The notes beneath the pieces were generated by a model. The model was not told the origin of the DNA. It saw nothing but the letters and a program-made list of their open reading frames with translations, and did no database searches. 64,000 bases of DNA, taken from the NCBI GenBank assembly GCA_964584775.1, contig CAZPBC010000003.1, positions 1-64,000 of the forward strand, read 5' to 3'. This document shows, in pieces, positions 33,079-42,148 of the stretch; position 1 is the first letter of the stretch; every line of letters begins with the position of its first letter. This DNA is from CAZPBC01 sp964584775 (GTDB taxonomy: Bacteria; Chlamydiota; Chlamydiia; Chlamydiales; SLFE01). The translations under genes and the position numbers were made by a program.

Positions 33079-34083
33079 ATGTTTACAGATCGAGTCACAT
33101 TAGAAATGATCGCAGGAAAGGGGGGCAACGGAGTTGTCGCCTGGAAGCGCGAGAAGTATATCGCAAAAGGAGGCCCGACGGGTGGCAACGGCGGCGATGG
33201 CGGTGCCATCGTGCTTCAAGCTGACTCGGGCGTCTTTGCGCTCGATTGGTTCCGCAATAAGCGTCATATCCGCGCTGAAAATGGCCAGCAGGGGGGAAGT
33301 AGCTGCCGCACTGGCCGCAAAGGAAAGACACTCACCCTCCGTGTTCCAGCTGGAACGCTTGTCAAAGATGCCAAGACGGGTGAGCTTATCGCCGACCTAA
33401 CGGAAAGTGGCGAGACACTCACTCTTTGTTCCGGAGGGAAAGGGGGACGAGGCAACGAGAGCTTTAAATCCCCAACGAACCAAGCGCCCAACATCTGCAC
33501 CCCTGGAAAGCCGGGAGAGACACGCCTTGTTGAGCTGGAGCTAAAGCTCATTGCTGATGTCGGCCTAGTGGGTTTTCCGAATGCAGGGAAGTCGACCCTG
33601 ATGAACGCCCTCACACACCTCAAAGTGAAGTGCGCAGCCTACCCTTTCACCACACTCCGTCCCAACCTCAGCTTCATGAAGCTTCCCGATCAGCGTCGGA
33701 TCTATATCGCTGATATCCCAGGTCTGATCGGCGGAGCGAGCGAAGACCGCGGTCTGGGGTTTGAATTCTTGCGCCACGTTGAACGCACGAAACTCCTCAT
33801 CTTTGTTCTCGATGCCTCTGGAATCGATGGGCGCGACCCTCTCTCTGACCTTGAGGTGCTGCGCAAAGAGATCGATGCGTATTCGAAAGAGATTTTACAA
33901 AAACCCTATCTCATTGTTCTCAATAAGCTCGATGACCCCGAGTCCACGCCTCACGTGTTTGCCTTTGAGGAGGCGATGGAGAAGGAGAAGCACCCCTTCT
34001 TTCAAATTTCTGCGTTGACGGGACAGGGGCTAGAGGAATTGATTGAAGCGATCGCTGATGCATTCTTTTCTCAGTCAGTTTAA
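33079..34083 (+). CDS. obgE: Obg family GTPase
   Basis: A 334-residue Obg GTPase that assists late 50S assembly. The glycine-rich Obg fold covers residues 1-158 (GGNGVVAWKREKYIAKGGPT, GGNGGDGGA). The G domain has G1 GFPNAGKST (near residue 166), the threonine-bearing FTTLRPN as G2, G3 DIPGLI and G4 NKLD. There is no C-terminal OCT domain beyond the G domain, giving a minimal length. The ATG follows the rpmA terminator by three bases and has no ribosome site; transcription must come from read-through or an undetected promoter, and the mRNA may be close to leaderless. Chlamydiae usually carry obg next to L21-L27. Confidence 0.95.
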   Translation: MFTDRVTLEMIAGKGGNGVVAWKREKYIAKGGPTGGNGGDGGAIVLQADSGVFALDWFRNKRHIRAENGQQGGSSCRTGRKGKTLTLRVPAGTLVKDAKTGELIADLTESGETLTLCSGGKGGRGNESFKSPTNQAPNICTPGKPGETRLVELELKLIADVGLVGFPNAGKSTLMNALTHLKVKCAAYPFTTLRPNLSFMKLPDQRRIYIADIPGLIGGASEDRGLGFEFLRHVERTKLLIFVLDASGIDGRDPLSDLEVLRKEIDAYSKEILQKPYLIVLNKLDDPESTPHVFAFEEAMEKEKHPFFQISALTGQGLEELIEAIADAFFSQSV

Positions 34084-34969
34084 ACGGGCGGGATTCTCTC
34101 TTGAGTCGCGCGTCCACGCCCTCAAAAGTTTCGGGGGAAGACTCTATATCAAAAGAGATGACGAGCTCTCCTTTCTATCGAATGGTTCCAAGCTCCGTAA
34201 GTATGAAACTCTCCTTCCCTATCTGAAAGAGAAGGACCCAGCTCTTGTGGCTCTGAAAGGCAGCGCGCTTTCCAATCATATCACCGGCCTCACTCCTCTT
34301 TTGAAAGAGTGGGGGCTTCCTTTCAAACTCTTTTTAAAAAGAGGCGAGGTGGAAGGGACGGTACAGATGCGTCTTCTGGCCCGCTTTGAAGAAGAGATCG
34401 TCTGGATCGAACGAGAAGAGTGGTCCGTGGTGGATGAGAAGGTCCGTGAGCTGCATGAAGAGGCCTTTATCGTTCCAGTAGGTGGAGACCATTTTTCAAG
34501 TCTACCGGGTGCGATGACACTCGCCTCAGACATCCTCCGCAATGAAGAGGAGTGGGACTTACGCTTTGAAACCTTATTGATCGATGCAGGAACAGGTCAT
34601 CAAGCCATCTCTTTGCTTCTTGGCCTTGCGCTTCTTTCTGAAAAGAGAGAGGTCGACATTCTTTTAGTGGCAGGAACAGAGGCAGCGTTTGAGGCAAAGC
34701 TTCAGAGTTACCAAAGGCTCGTTGAAGAGCGGGTGGAGCGTCCTTTGTCTTTGACGCCCTATACGCTGCGTTTTCCAACGACAGAGAAGCGCTTCGGGCC
34801 GCTCAGTCAAAAGTACCGCCCCCGTTTAGAGAGCTATATGAAGAGGGAGGGGCTGCTTCTCGATCCCGTCTATATGGGAAAACAGTTCTTAGAGATCGAG
34901 CAGCTCAAAATCAAACACCCCACACTGTTGATTCATACAGGTGGGGTGCTTTCAACTTTAAATTCATAG
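34058..34969 (+). CDS. PLP-dependent enzyme, D-cysteine desulfhydrase/ACC deaminase-like
   Basis: A ~303-residue fold-type II PLP enzyme. IKRDDELSFLSNGSKLRKYE near residue 30 contains the PLP-lysine in the (G)xKxRK context, and KGSALSNHITGL near 65 matches the SNH substrate loop of D-cysteine desulfhydrases and ACC deaminases. VGGDHFSSLPGAM near 150 and DAGTGHQAISLLLGLAL near 180 correspond to the phosphate-binding region. The likely activity is elimination of H2S/ammonia from a small amino acid, with substrate unknown. The start is ambiguous: ATG 34058 is used; TTG 34043, with AGAGGA at 34032-34037, is in frame. Either start lies inside obgE, so the genes are coupled. Confidence 0.78.
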   Translation: MHSFLSQFKRAGFSLESRVHALKSFGGRLYIKRDDELSFLSNGSKLRKYETLLPYLKEKDPALVALKGSALSNHITGLTPLLKEWGLPFKLFLKRGEVEGTVQMRLLARFEEEIVWIEREEWSVVDEKVRELHEEAFIVPVGGDHFSSLPGAMTLASDILRNEEEWDLRFETLLIDAGTGHQAISLLLGLALLSEKREVDILLVAGTEAAFEAKLQSYQRLVEERVERPLSLTPYTLRFPTTEKRFGPLSQKYRPRLESYMKREGLLLDPVYMGKQFLEIEQLKIKHPTLLIHTGGVLSTLNS

Positions 34970-34970
34970 C

Positions 34971-35134
34971 CTGCATATTTCATAAACACTCGCAAAACTG
35001 CCACAAAATACTTTTCGTCACCTTCGGCAGATCTTCCTTTCGGAAAGGGTGCTAGACCCTTCCCTTCAAAGAAGATTTACCGAATTCGCCGAGTATTTTG
35101 TCTCATTTTCACGAGCTTATCATGAAAAATCCAG
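34971..35134. repeat. Foldback (MITE-like) repeat, copy 2
   Basis: A 164-bp copy of the element at 22955-23117, here between convergent genes, starting one base after the PLP-enzyme stop codon and ending 14 bp before the rho stop. Ends are CTGCATATTTCAT / ATGAAAAATCCAG. An internal stem that is TCGAC/GTCGA in copy 1 is TCGGC/GCCGA here, a compensatory change. The GGAAAGGGT-ACCCTTCC centre is conserved. Confidence 0.82.
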
Positions 35135-35148
35135 GTAGCCTTAACATT

Positions 35149-36507
35149 TTAATCTTTTAACGACAGCAAGAACTCGACATTGGAGCACTTTTTCAAACGC
35201 TGGAGCAGGAGGCTCATCGCGTCGATCGGTGTCAGGTCGGCAAGCTGTTGACGGAAGCGGTAGATCTTCTCCAGCTCTTCTGAGTGGTAGAGAAGTTCTT
35301 CTTTTCTGGTTCCGGAGCGGACGATATCGATCGCTGGGAACATACGTCGGTCGGCGAGGTCGCGGCGCAGCACGAGCTCCATGTTACCGGTTCCTTTAAA
35401 CTCCTCGAAGATGACCTCATCCATACGCGACCCGGTCTCGACAAGAGCCGTTGCGATGATGGTGAGAGAGCCGCCGTTTTCGATGTTCCTTGCGGATCCA
35501 AAGAAGCGTTTTGGTTTGTGCAGGGCGTTGGCGTCCATACCCCCGGTGAGGATCTTTCCTGAGTGGGGCTGGACGGTGTTGTACGCTCGTGCAAGTCGAG
35601 TGATGGAGTCGAGAAGGATGACGACATCTTTCCCGTGCTCAACGAGGCGGCGTGCTTTTTCGAGGCACATCTCCGCGACCTGAACGTGACGCTCAGGGGG
35701 CTCGTCAAAGGTAGAGGAGATGACCTCTCCCTTCACAACACGCTGCATGTCGGTCACCTCTTCCGGACGCTCACCGATCAGTAGAACGAGGAGAGTGACA
35801 TCGGGGTGGTTCTCTGCAAGGGCGGTGGTGATGTTCTGCAAGAGAACGGTTTTACCTGAGCGGGGCGGCGCGACAATGAGTCCACGCTGACCTTTACCAA
35901 TCGGAGAAGCGAGATCGAGGACGCGGGTCGAGAGCGTCTCTTTATTCGTCTCCATGATAAAGCGCTCCTCAGGGTAGAGAGGAGTCAAGTTTTCGAAGAG
36001 AATCCGCTCTTTAGCCGTTTCTGGTGAGACGTTGTTGATGGTATCGACTTTCAGTAGAGCGAAGTATTTCTCTTTTTCCTTCGGTGAACGGATGGGTCCA
36101 ACGACGGTGTCTCCCTTTTTCAAGTCGAAACGTCGGATCTGAGCAGGAGAGACGTAGATGTCTTCTGCTGATGGAAGGTAGTTGTAGTTGGGGGAGCGGA
36201 GGAAACCAAATCCATCGGGAAGAATCTCTAGAACCCCTTCACCGACGAGAAGTTCGTTTGGATCACCAGAGAGGCGCTTGACGATGTCAAAAACCACCTG
36301 TGATTTGGTGAGGGAGCCGAGGTGCTCAAGACCGAGCTGTTTGGCGAAGATCGTAAGCTGATCCATGTTCATGCGCTGGATGTCTGAGATCTTTACAATT
36401 TCGGCTTTGGGGTTTCTGGGGATATTTTCTTCTTCGAGGACTTCAGTCTCTGTTGCAGAGGCTTTGGGTTTGTTAGGTTTTTGCCGTGGACGGCGTTGGT
36501 TTGTCAT
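35149..36507 (-). CDS. rho: Transcription termination factor Rho
   Basis: A 452-residue Rho. An N-terminal basic extension (residues 1-35) is followed by the Rho_N helix domain (MNMDQLTIFAKQLGLEHLGSL), the RNA-binding cold-shock-like fold (LEILPDGFGFLRSPNYNYL near residue 92), the Walker A GLIVAPPRSGKTVLLQNI near residue 205, and Walker B DVVILLDSITRLARAYN near 295, with the Q/R-loop segments following. It forms a hexameric ATP-driven RNA translocase. It is the last gene of sppA-polA-coaE-rho, 14 bp after coaE, an order I recall from C. trachomatis. Confidence 0.97.
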   Translation of the reverse strand: MTNQRRPRQKPNKPKASATETEVLEEENIPRNPKAEIVKISDIQRMNMDQLTIFAKQLGLEHLGSLTKSQVVFDIVKRLSGDPNELLVGEGVLEILPDGFGFLRSPNYNYLPSAEDIYVSPAQIRRFDLKKGDTVVGPIRSPKEKEKYFALLKVDTINNVSPETAKERILFENLTPLYPEERFIMETNKETLSTRVLDLASPIGKGQRGLIVAPPRSGKTVLLQNITTALAENHPDVTLLVLLIGERPEEVTDMQRVVKGEVISSTFDEPPERHVQVAEMCLEKARRLVEHGKDVVILLDSITRLARAYNTVQPHSGKILTGGMDANALHKPKRFFGSARNIENGGSLTIIATALVETGSRMDEVIFEEFKGTGNMELVLRRDLADRRMFPAIDIVRSGTRKEELLYHSEELEKIYRFRQQLADLTPIDAMSLLLQRLKKCSNVEFLLSLKD

Positions 36508-36521
36508 GGAAGGTGTTTCTC

Positions 36522-37130
36522 CTAACTTTGATGGGTTATTTGAGAGTGGAGGGACTCCACGGCCCTTTCTAGCCGATGTGGATCCCGACGGTTTTCTAAA
36601 ATGAAATTCGCTTTCTTTCGTTTGAATTCCATAGGTAAAAGGCGTTGTTCACGCATTTCAAAATCTTTTTCGTTTCCTCGCCCACTCTTGACAAAACGCT
36701 CTTTACAACAGTGTTCAGGGGTGTCGACAAGAAGGACTAGGTCATCACTTTCTTCGAAATTTCCCTCGTAATAGAGAGGGATCTCTACGACAAAAAGTGT
36801 TTGATTATTCTCTGTTTTACGCGCCATCATCTTTTCATCAATGGCGGCTCTCACCTCAGGGTGGAGGAGCTCTTCGAGGCTTTTTAGGAGGAGTGGATCT
36901 TGGAAGACGCGGTCAGCGACCCTCTTTCGATCAATTTTTCCTTCTACCAGAACCTCCTGGCCGAGCAGTTCCACAACTTTTTGGATGATCGGGGTGTTGG
37001 TGGAGAGAATCTGGTGGACAACCTCGTCGGCACTGATCGTAAAAGCACCGAGCTCTTCAAAGAGTTGACATACTGTTGATTTCCCACTGGCAACGGGGCC
37101 AGTGACGACGATCTTGTTAAATTTTAACAT
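36522..37130 (-). CDS. coaE: Dephospho-CoA kinase
   Basis: A 202-residue P-loop kinase that completes coenzyme A synthesis. The Walker A is VTGPVASGKST near residue 9. EEVVHQ-type segment ISADEVVHQIL near residue 34 and the CoaE signature EELLHPEVRAAID near 88 are present, as is VVEIPLYYEGNFEESDDLVLLVD near 113 with the lid GRGNEKDFEMREQRL. The ATG at 37130 overlaps the polA stop by seven bases; a TTG three codons upstream is less likely. It follows polA as in other chlamydiae. Confidence 0.93.
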   Translation of the reverse strand: MLKFNKIVVTGPVASGKSTVCQLFEELGAFTISADEVVHQILSTNTPIIQKVVELLGQEVLVEGKIDRKRVADRVFQDPLLLKSLEELLHPEVRAAIDEKMMARKTENNQTLFVVEIPLYYEGNFEESDDLVLLVDTPEHCCKERFVKSGRGNEKDFEMREQRLLPMEFKRKKANFILENRRDPHRLERAVESLHSQITHQS

Positions 37131-39784
37131 TCGGCCCAATTTTTTCCAACTGCGATATCCACGACGAGGGGGACTTTGAGTTGCCAGACACCCTCCATGA
37201 CACCCCGAACGATCTTTTCTACCTCAGGGAGAAGGGGGTCGGGGACCTCAAAGAGCAGCTCATCGTGGATCTGGAGCAGCATCATGGGGGGGAAATCCCG
37301 CTCCTGAAAGAGGCGATCGATCTGGATCATTGCCATTTTAATCAGGTCAGCAGCAGCTCCCTGGAGGGGAGTGTTGATCGCTAGGCGCTCTGCTGCTCTC
37401 ATGAGCTGTCCGTTTTTACTGTTGATTTCGGGGAGGGGACGCTCACGTCCGGTGAAGGTGACGGCTTTCTCAGCTTTTCTCGCCTGCTCCACCGTTGCCT
37501 CCATGTACTCTTTTACCTTCTTGTAGCGGTCAAAATATTTTTCGATAAACTCGCCCGCCTCTTTTTGAGAGATCTTGAGCTGCTGAGAAAGGCCATACTT
37601 TCCTTGTCCGTAAATGATCCCGAAGTTGACGGCTTTGGCAGCATGGCGCATCTCCTTCGTCACCTCTTCTAGAGGCACCTCGAAGACCTTGGAGGCGGTG
37701 TGGCTGTGGACATCTTTGCCTTCGTGAAACGCATGGAGCATCTCCGGGTCTTCGCTCAAGTGTGCAACCAGGCGCAGCTCGATCTGGGAATAGTCAGCAG
37801 AGAGGAAGCTCGATCCGCTTTTTTCAGGGATGAAGGCGCGGCGGATCTCTCGGCCGAGCTCAGTGCGGATCGGGATGTTTTGCAGGTTGGGGTCGTGAGA
37901 GGAGAGGCGTCCTGTGGCTGCGATAAATTGATTGAATGTGCAGTGGATACGGCCCGTCTGCGGGTTGACCTGCTCAGGCAGCGCGTCGACATAGGTCGAA
38001 CGGAGCTTCTCGAGCGTGCGGTAGTCGAGGATCTCCTCAACGATGGGGTAGTTGTCTCGCATCGTCTCCAACACGTCGGCCGCGGTGGAATAGGCACCCG
38101 TCGCTGTTTTTTTTGGAGGGGGGATCTGCAGCTTTTCAAAGAGAACCTCTCCGAGCTGTTTGGGGGAGTTGAGGTTGAACTCCATCCCTGCCATCTCGTA
38201 AATTTTCGAGCGGTTTTCTTCGATCCGCTTTGAGATCGTCTCACTGAATTTTTTCAGGTAGTCGACATCGAGGTAGATGCCGGTCCGTTCCATCTTTTCG
38301 AGGACTTTGACAAGCGGCATTTCCATTCTGTAAAAGAGGTCGGAAAGACCACGCTCTTCGATCTCGGGTCCATACTCTTCCATCAAGCGGTAGGTGTAGT
38401 CCACATCTTCGTTGCAGTAGTCTGCCACTTTTTGGATCTCGACCTCTTTCATCGTGATCTGCTTTTTTCCTTTTCCAATCAGGTCACTGATAGGAGTCTT
38501 CACTTTCCCAAAGTGGGAAAGGGCGAGGGCATCGAGGCTGTGCTGCCTTAATCCTGCATGGAGAACGTAGGAGGCGAGGATCGTGTCAAAGTGGACATTT
38601 TTGACCTCAATTCCTTCGTTTTTCAAGATGTGGAGATCATACTTGATGTTGTGTGCACAAAATTGGATTTGCTCATTCTCAAAAAGGCCTTTAAGAAGCC
38701 CGAGGACTTCGCTTCGGTCCATCTCGCCGTTGAGAGGAATGTACCACGACTCTCCTGACTGGTAGCCGAGGCCGATTCCGACAGTTTCAGCAAGGAGCGG
38801 GTGGGGGTTAGTGGTCTCGGTGTCAAAGCAGAGGAGACTCTGCTTAGAGAGTGTCTCGATCAGCGTTTTGAGTTCGCCAAGGCTCTCAACTAGGTGATAG
38901 TTCACCGGCTCTTCTTCTTTAGTTTCAACCTCCTCTCCCAACTCTTTGAGAAAGCGATTGAACTGCTTGTTTGCGAGAAACTCTCTTAAAGGCTCACGTG
39001 ACTGCTCTTTCAGTTCAAAGAAGCGTATTTCGTGAGGGAAGTCGACTTGAGTATCGATGGTGACCAGCTTTTGGGAGAGGCGGGCCTGGTCGGCAAAGTT
39101 TTTCAGTGTCTCTTGCTTCTTTCCTTTAAAGTCGTCTGCATGAGCGAGGACATTTTCTAGCGTCTCGTACTCATTGAGGAGCGTCATCGCTGTTTTGGGT
39201 CCCATGCCGGGGAGTCCTGGGACATTGTCTGAAGCATCTCCGACAATCGCCAGGTAGTCAATGATCTGGTCGGGGCGGACACCGAACTTTTCGTGGACTT
39301 CCGCAGGTCCAACGACAAGATTTTCTTTGCGGGTGTGGAGTAGAGAAATCTGTTCATCGACAATTTGGCAAAGATCTTTATCTTCGGAACAGATCAGCAC
39401 TTCAAAATCTTGCTCTTTTGCAAACAGGGCAACGCTGCCAATGGTATCATCTGCTTCGACATTGGGGACAGAGAGGGAGGGGATACCGTAGAGGTCACAA
39501 AAGTCTTTTGCCCACTCAATCTGATGAGAGAGGTCGGGAGGGCACGCACTGCGGTTGGCTTTGTATTCAGGGTAGATGTCGAGCCGTGTTTGCCAACTTT
39601 GCGGTCCATCAAAAATGGAGGCGACGTGGGTGGGTTCAAAGTCTTTCACGAGCTTCATGAACGAACTGATAAAGCCATAGAGGGCGTTGGTCGATTTGCC
39701 CTCTTCATTCGTCATATTTTGAATGGCGTGGTAAGCGCGGAAGAGATAACTTGAAGCGTCGATGAGAAAGAGTTTTTTCTTCAT
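37124..39784 (-). CDS. polA: DNA polymerase I
   Basis: An 886-residue, three-domain Pol I. The 5' nuclease domain (residues 1-290) contains FDGPQSWQTRL, VEADDTIGS and SDNVPGLPGMGPKTA. The 3'-5' exonuclease appears intact: FDTETTNPHP (metal ligands D and E), AHNIKYDL and YCNEDVDYTYRL, unlike in several bacteria where it has decayed. The polymerase has motif A DYSQIELRLVAHL, motif B RHAAKAVNFGIIYGQGKYG and motif C IHDELLFEVP. It fills gaps, removes primers and serves repair. The start overlaps the sppA stop by four bases. Confidence 0.97.
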   Translation of the reverse strand: MKKKLFLIDASSYLFRAYHAIQNMTNEEGKSTNALYGFISSFMKLVKDFEPTHVASIFDGPQSWQTRLDIYPEYKANRSACPPDLSHQIEWAKDFCDLYGIPSLSVPNVEADDTIGSVALFAKEQDFEVLICSEDKDLCQIVDEQISLLHTRKENLVVGPAEVHEKFGVRPDQIIDYLAIVGDASDNVPGLPGMGPKTAMTLLNEYETLENVLAHADDFKGKKQETLKNFADQARLSQKLVTIDTQVDFPHEIRFFELKEQSREPLREFLANKQFNRFLKELGEEVETKEEEPVNYHLVESLGELKTLIETLSKQSLLCFDTETTNPHPLLAETVGIGLGYQSGESWYIPLNGEMDRSEVLGLLKGLFENEQIQFCAHNIKYDLHILKNEGIEVKNVHFDTILASYVLHAGLRQHSLDALALSHFGKVKTPISDLIGKGKKQITMKEVEIQKVADYCNEDVDYTYRLMEEYGPEIEERGLSDLFYRMEMPLVKVLEKMERTGIYLDVDYLKKFSETISKRIEENRSKIYEMAGMEFNLNSPKQLGEVLFEKLQIPPPKKTATGAYSTAADVLETMRDNYPIVEEILDYRTLEKLRSTYVDALPEQVNPQTGRIHCTFNQFIAATGRLSSHDPNLQNIPIRTELGREIRRAFIPEKSGSSFLSADYSQIELRLVAHLSEDPEMLHAFHEGKDVHSHTASKVFEVPLEEVTKEMRHAAKAVNFGIIYGQGKYGLSQQLKISQKEAGEFIEKYFDRYKKVKEYMEATVEQARKAEKAVTFTGRERPLPEINSKNGQLMRAAERLAINTPLQGAAADLIKMAMIQIDRLFQERDFPPMMLLQIHDELLFEVPDPLLPEVEKIVRGVMEGVWQLKVPLVVDIAVGKNWAEC

Positions 39785-40815
39785 GGTCTGTAGAGGTAAA
39801 GGAGTTGTCCGTCTAGCTCAGGAGGGAGCATTCCGGAAACTTCCAGGCGGTGGTTCACTTTTCCTTCGAAAAGGGAGGTTTTCATAGAGAGGAGTTGTTG
39901 TAAAAAAGACTCTTTTTCAAGACGGACGACTTGGATCTCTTGCGGGTCCAGCTCAAGGTCTTCAGCAAGCAACTGAAGCGCCTCTTCACGGGTGGTCACC
40001 ACACCGTCGATATACCCTTTTTCCATCGCATTTGCAGCAGGGAACACTTTCGCACCGTAGTCTTGGATCAACTTCTCTCTTGAGATTTTCGGGCGCCCTT
40101 TTGTGACAATGTCGATGAACATGTCGTACATCGTGTCCGTGAGGTATTGATAGTTTTGTGACTCGCCCTTCGTCCAAGGGCGTAAGGGATTCATCGCGTC
40201 TTTGTCTTTTCCTGCAGAGATGGTCAACGTCTTCACGCCGATTTTTTCTAGAGGATCGGCAAAGTTGAGAAAGGAGTTGAGGATGACACCGACACTTCCG
40301 ACCACACTCACATCTGTTGCATAGATTTTATCTGCAGCAGAGGAGAGGTAAACCGCACCGGACGCTGAAAGACCGTCTACAAAAGCATAGACAGGCACAT
40401 CGTAGCGCTGCTTATAGTCGAGAAGAGCGCGGTAGATCCCATCTGAATCAAAGACCGTTCCACCAGGGGAGTTGATGTTAAGGAAGACTGCTTTAACGAG
40501 TCCCCCCTCGAGGTCGCCCTCCCTCGACTCGACGAGCATCTGCTGAACGCGCTCTTTTGTCAGTTTTTCGAGTCCGATGACACCGTGGATATCGATCTGC
40601 AGGATGGTTGGTTTCTCGTTGGAAAGAAACTGACGCTTTCCATCGATCCCAGGCATCACCTCTTCAAAGAACTGCTTTTCGGGACGGTTATCCTCGAAGG
40701 AAACGACCCCTCCCAAGATCAAGAAAAAGGGAAGGAGGCCGACAAAGACTCCGAAGGTTTTGAAGGCGGTGACAAAGAGACCCCGAAAGGCTGACTTGAA
40801 GATGGATTCTGACAT
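39781..40815 (-). CDS. S49-family signal peptide peptidase (SohB/SppA type)
   Basis: A 344-residue membrane-anchored serine protease. One N-terminal helix (FVGLLPFFLILGGVVSF, residues 21-37) places it in the inner membrane with the protease outside. The ClpP-like core has NINSPGGTVFDSDGIYRAL near residue 110 and the catalytic serine in VDGLSASGAVYLSSAADKI near residue 147. It degrades released signal peptides and misfolded membrane proteins. It is the first gene of the sppA-polA-coaE-rho unit and is divergent from cysJ. A single S49 domain makes it the short SohB-like form. Confidence 0.88.
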   Translation of the reverse strand: MSESIFKSAFRGLFVTAFKTFGVFVGLLPFFLILGGVVSFEDNRPEKQFFEEVMPGIDGKRQFLSNEKPTILQIDIHGVIGLEKLTKERVQQMLVESREGDLEGGLVKAVFLNINSPGGTVFDSDGIYRALLDYKQRYDVPVYAFVDGLSASGAVYLSSAADKIYATDVSVVGSVGVILNSFLNFADPLEKIGVKTLTISAGKDKDAMNPLRPWTKGESQNYQYLTDTMYDMFIDIVTKGRPKISREKLIQDYGAKVFPAANAMEKGYIDGVVTTREEALQLLAEDLELDPQEIQVVRLEKESFLQQLLSMKTSLFEGKVNHRLEVSGMLPPELDGQLLYLYRP

Positions 40816-40872
40816 GAAGAAGACCTTTTTGGTAACTAGACGCGACTATTCTATACCGCTCGAACATAAAGT

Positions 40873-40901
40873 TTGAGACTTTTTTCTATTCTGTTTAACA
40901 T
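40873..40901 (+). promoter_or_regulatory. Promoter of the cysJ-like gene; near-leaderless
   Basis: TTGAGA (40873-40878) and TAACAT (40896-40901) are separated by 17 bp. The start would be near 40908, only about three bases before the ATG at 40911. No ribosome site is present. Confidence 0.5.
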
Positions 40902-40910
40902 AAAAGCCTT

Positions 40911-42038
40911 ATGGATCGAAAAAACGCGCAAAAAGTCACTCTTTTGGAGAGAAGCCCTCTCTGTAGCCCCGGCTCAGATAAGGATACACGCCATCTGGTG
41001 TTGGATACGAGCGGCTTGGAGGCAAGCTACAGAGTGGGTGATAGCCTCGCGATCTATCCAGACAACTGCCCTGAGATGGTGGAAAAGACGCTGAAAAGCC
41101 TTTCTGCAAAAGGCACTGAGCAGCTGGCTGATAAAAAGACAGGGGAATGGAGTCCATTACGGGAAGTTTTAAAGAAAAAAGTGAACATCCACCTCCCTTC
41201 GATGCGTCTGTTGCGTCTCCTCAAAACCCACTTTCCAAGTGATCCGCTTCTCAAATCTTGTTTTGAAGATCCGACAAAAGAGCTTTTGAAGCGCCTCATC
41301 CATGAAAAGTTTGTTTTTGAGCTCCTTGCTCAGTACGACACCTCAGGGATTCCCTTTCAGGAGCTGATCGACAGCTTCAGCCCCTTACTCCCTCGCTTCT
41401 ATTCGATCGCCTCATCTCCTAAGGTCCACCCCGGCGAGATCCACTTGACGGTGGTGATGACCGAGTTTGAAGTCGCCGGAAAGCCCCGCAAGGGTGTCTG
41501 CACCGACTATCTCTTCAACCGTGTCGCTCTGGACGAGCCTCTCATTGACGCCTACATCGAACCCCACAAAGGATTCACCCTCCCTGAAGATCCGCAAGCC
41601 AAAATCATCATGGTCGGACCAGGAACAGGGATTGCTCCCTTCCGCGCTTTCCTCCACGAACGCCTCCACCTTGGAGCCAAGGGAGCCAACTGGCTCTTTT
41701 TCGGTGAGCGGACCGAGAAGCATGAGTTTTTCTACCGCGACTTTTTCCAAAATCTCGTCTCCAGCGGACATCTCACCCTCGATACGGCCTTCTCACGCGA
41801 AAGTGAGAAGAAGGTCTACGTCCAACACCGCATGGAGGAGAAGGGTGAAGAGCTTTACCGGTGGCTTGAAGAGGGAGCCTATTTCTACGTCTGTGGTGAC
41901 AAAAACCGCATGGCCCGGGATGTGGAAGCAACCCTCAAATCCCTCCTCGAGCGCCACGGCAACCTCCCGCCTGAAGGTGCCCAAGCAAGACTCAATGCCA
42001 TCCGCAAAGAGGGCCGCTACCTCAAAGATGTTTACTAA
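40911..42038 (+). CDS. cysJ: CysJ-like NADPH-dependent flavoprotein reductase
   Basis: A 375-residue FAD/NADPH reductase module like the C-terminal two thirds of sulfite reductase flavoprotein alpha. DSLAIYPDNCPEMVEKTL (near residue 44) is the entry to the FAD domain, PRFYSIASSPKVHPGEIHL (near 163) contains the FAD-binding RxYS motif, KGVCTDYLFNRV the G-x-C-T/S motif, MVGPGTGIAPFRAFLHERL (near 236) the NADPH pyrophosphate site and YVCGDKNRMARDVEATL the C-terminal site. The N-terminal FMN flavodoxin domain is absent, so electrons must leave through another carrier. This short form is typical of chlamydiae, where no complete sulfite reduction pathway is known. Its true acceptor is unknown. Confidence 0.88.
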   Translation: MDRKNAQKVTLLERSPLCSPGSDKDTRHLVLDTSGLEASYRVGDSLAIYPDNCPEMVEKTLKSLSAKGTEQLADKKTGEWSPLREVLKKKVNIHLPSMRLLRLLKTHFPSDPLLKSCFEDPTKELLKRLIHEKFVFELLAQYDTSGIPFQELIDSFSPLLPRFYSIASSPKVHPGEIHLTVVMTEFEVAGKPRKGVCTDYLFNRVALDEPLIDAYIEPHKGFTLPEDPQAKIIMVGPGTGIAPFRAFLHERLHLGAKGANWLFFGERTEKHEFFYRDFFQNLVSSGHLTLDTAFSRESEKKVYVQHRMEEKGEELYRWLEEGAYFYVCGDKNRMARDVEATLKSLLERHGNLPPEGAQARLNAIRKEGRYLKDVY

Positions 42039-42148
42039 TTTCTAAACTAAATCGACTCATATTTTACTTTATTAAATATTGTGAAATGTATATCCTAGAT
42101 TAGGTTATAAAACTTTTAAGTAAGTTTTTTTACATAGGATCTTTCACA

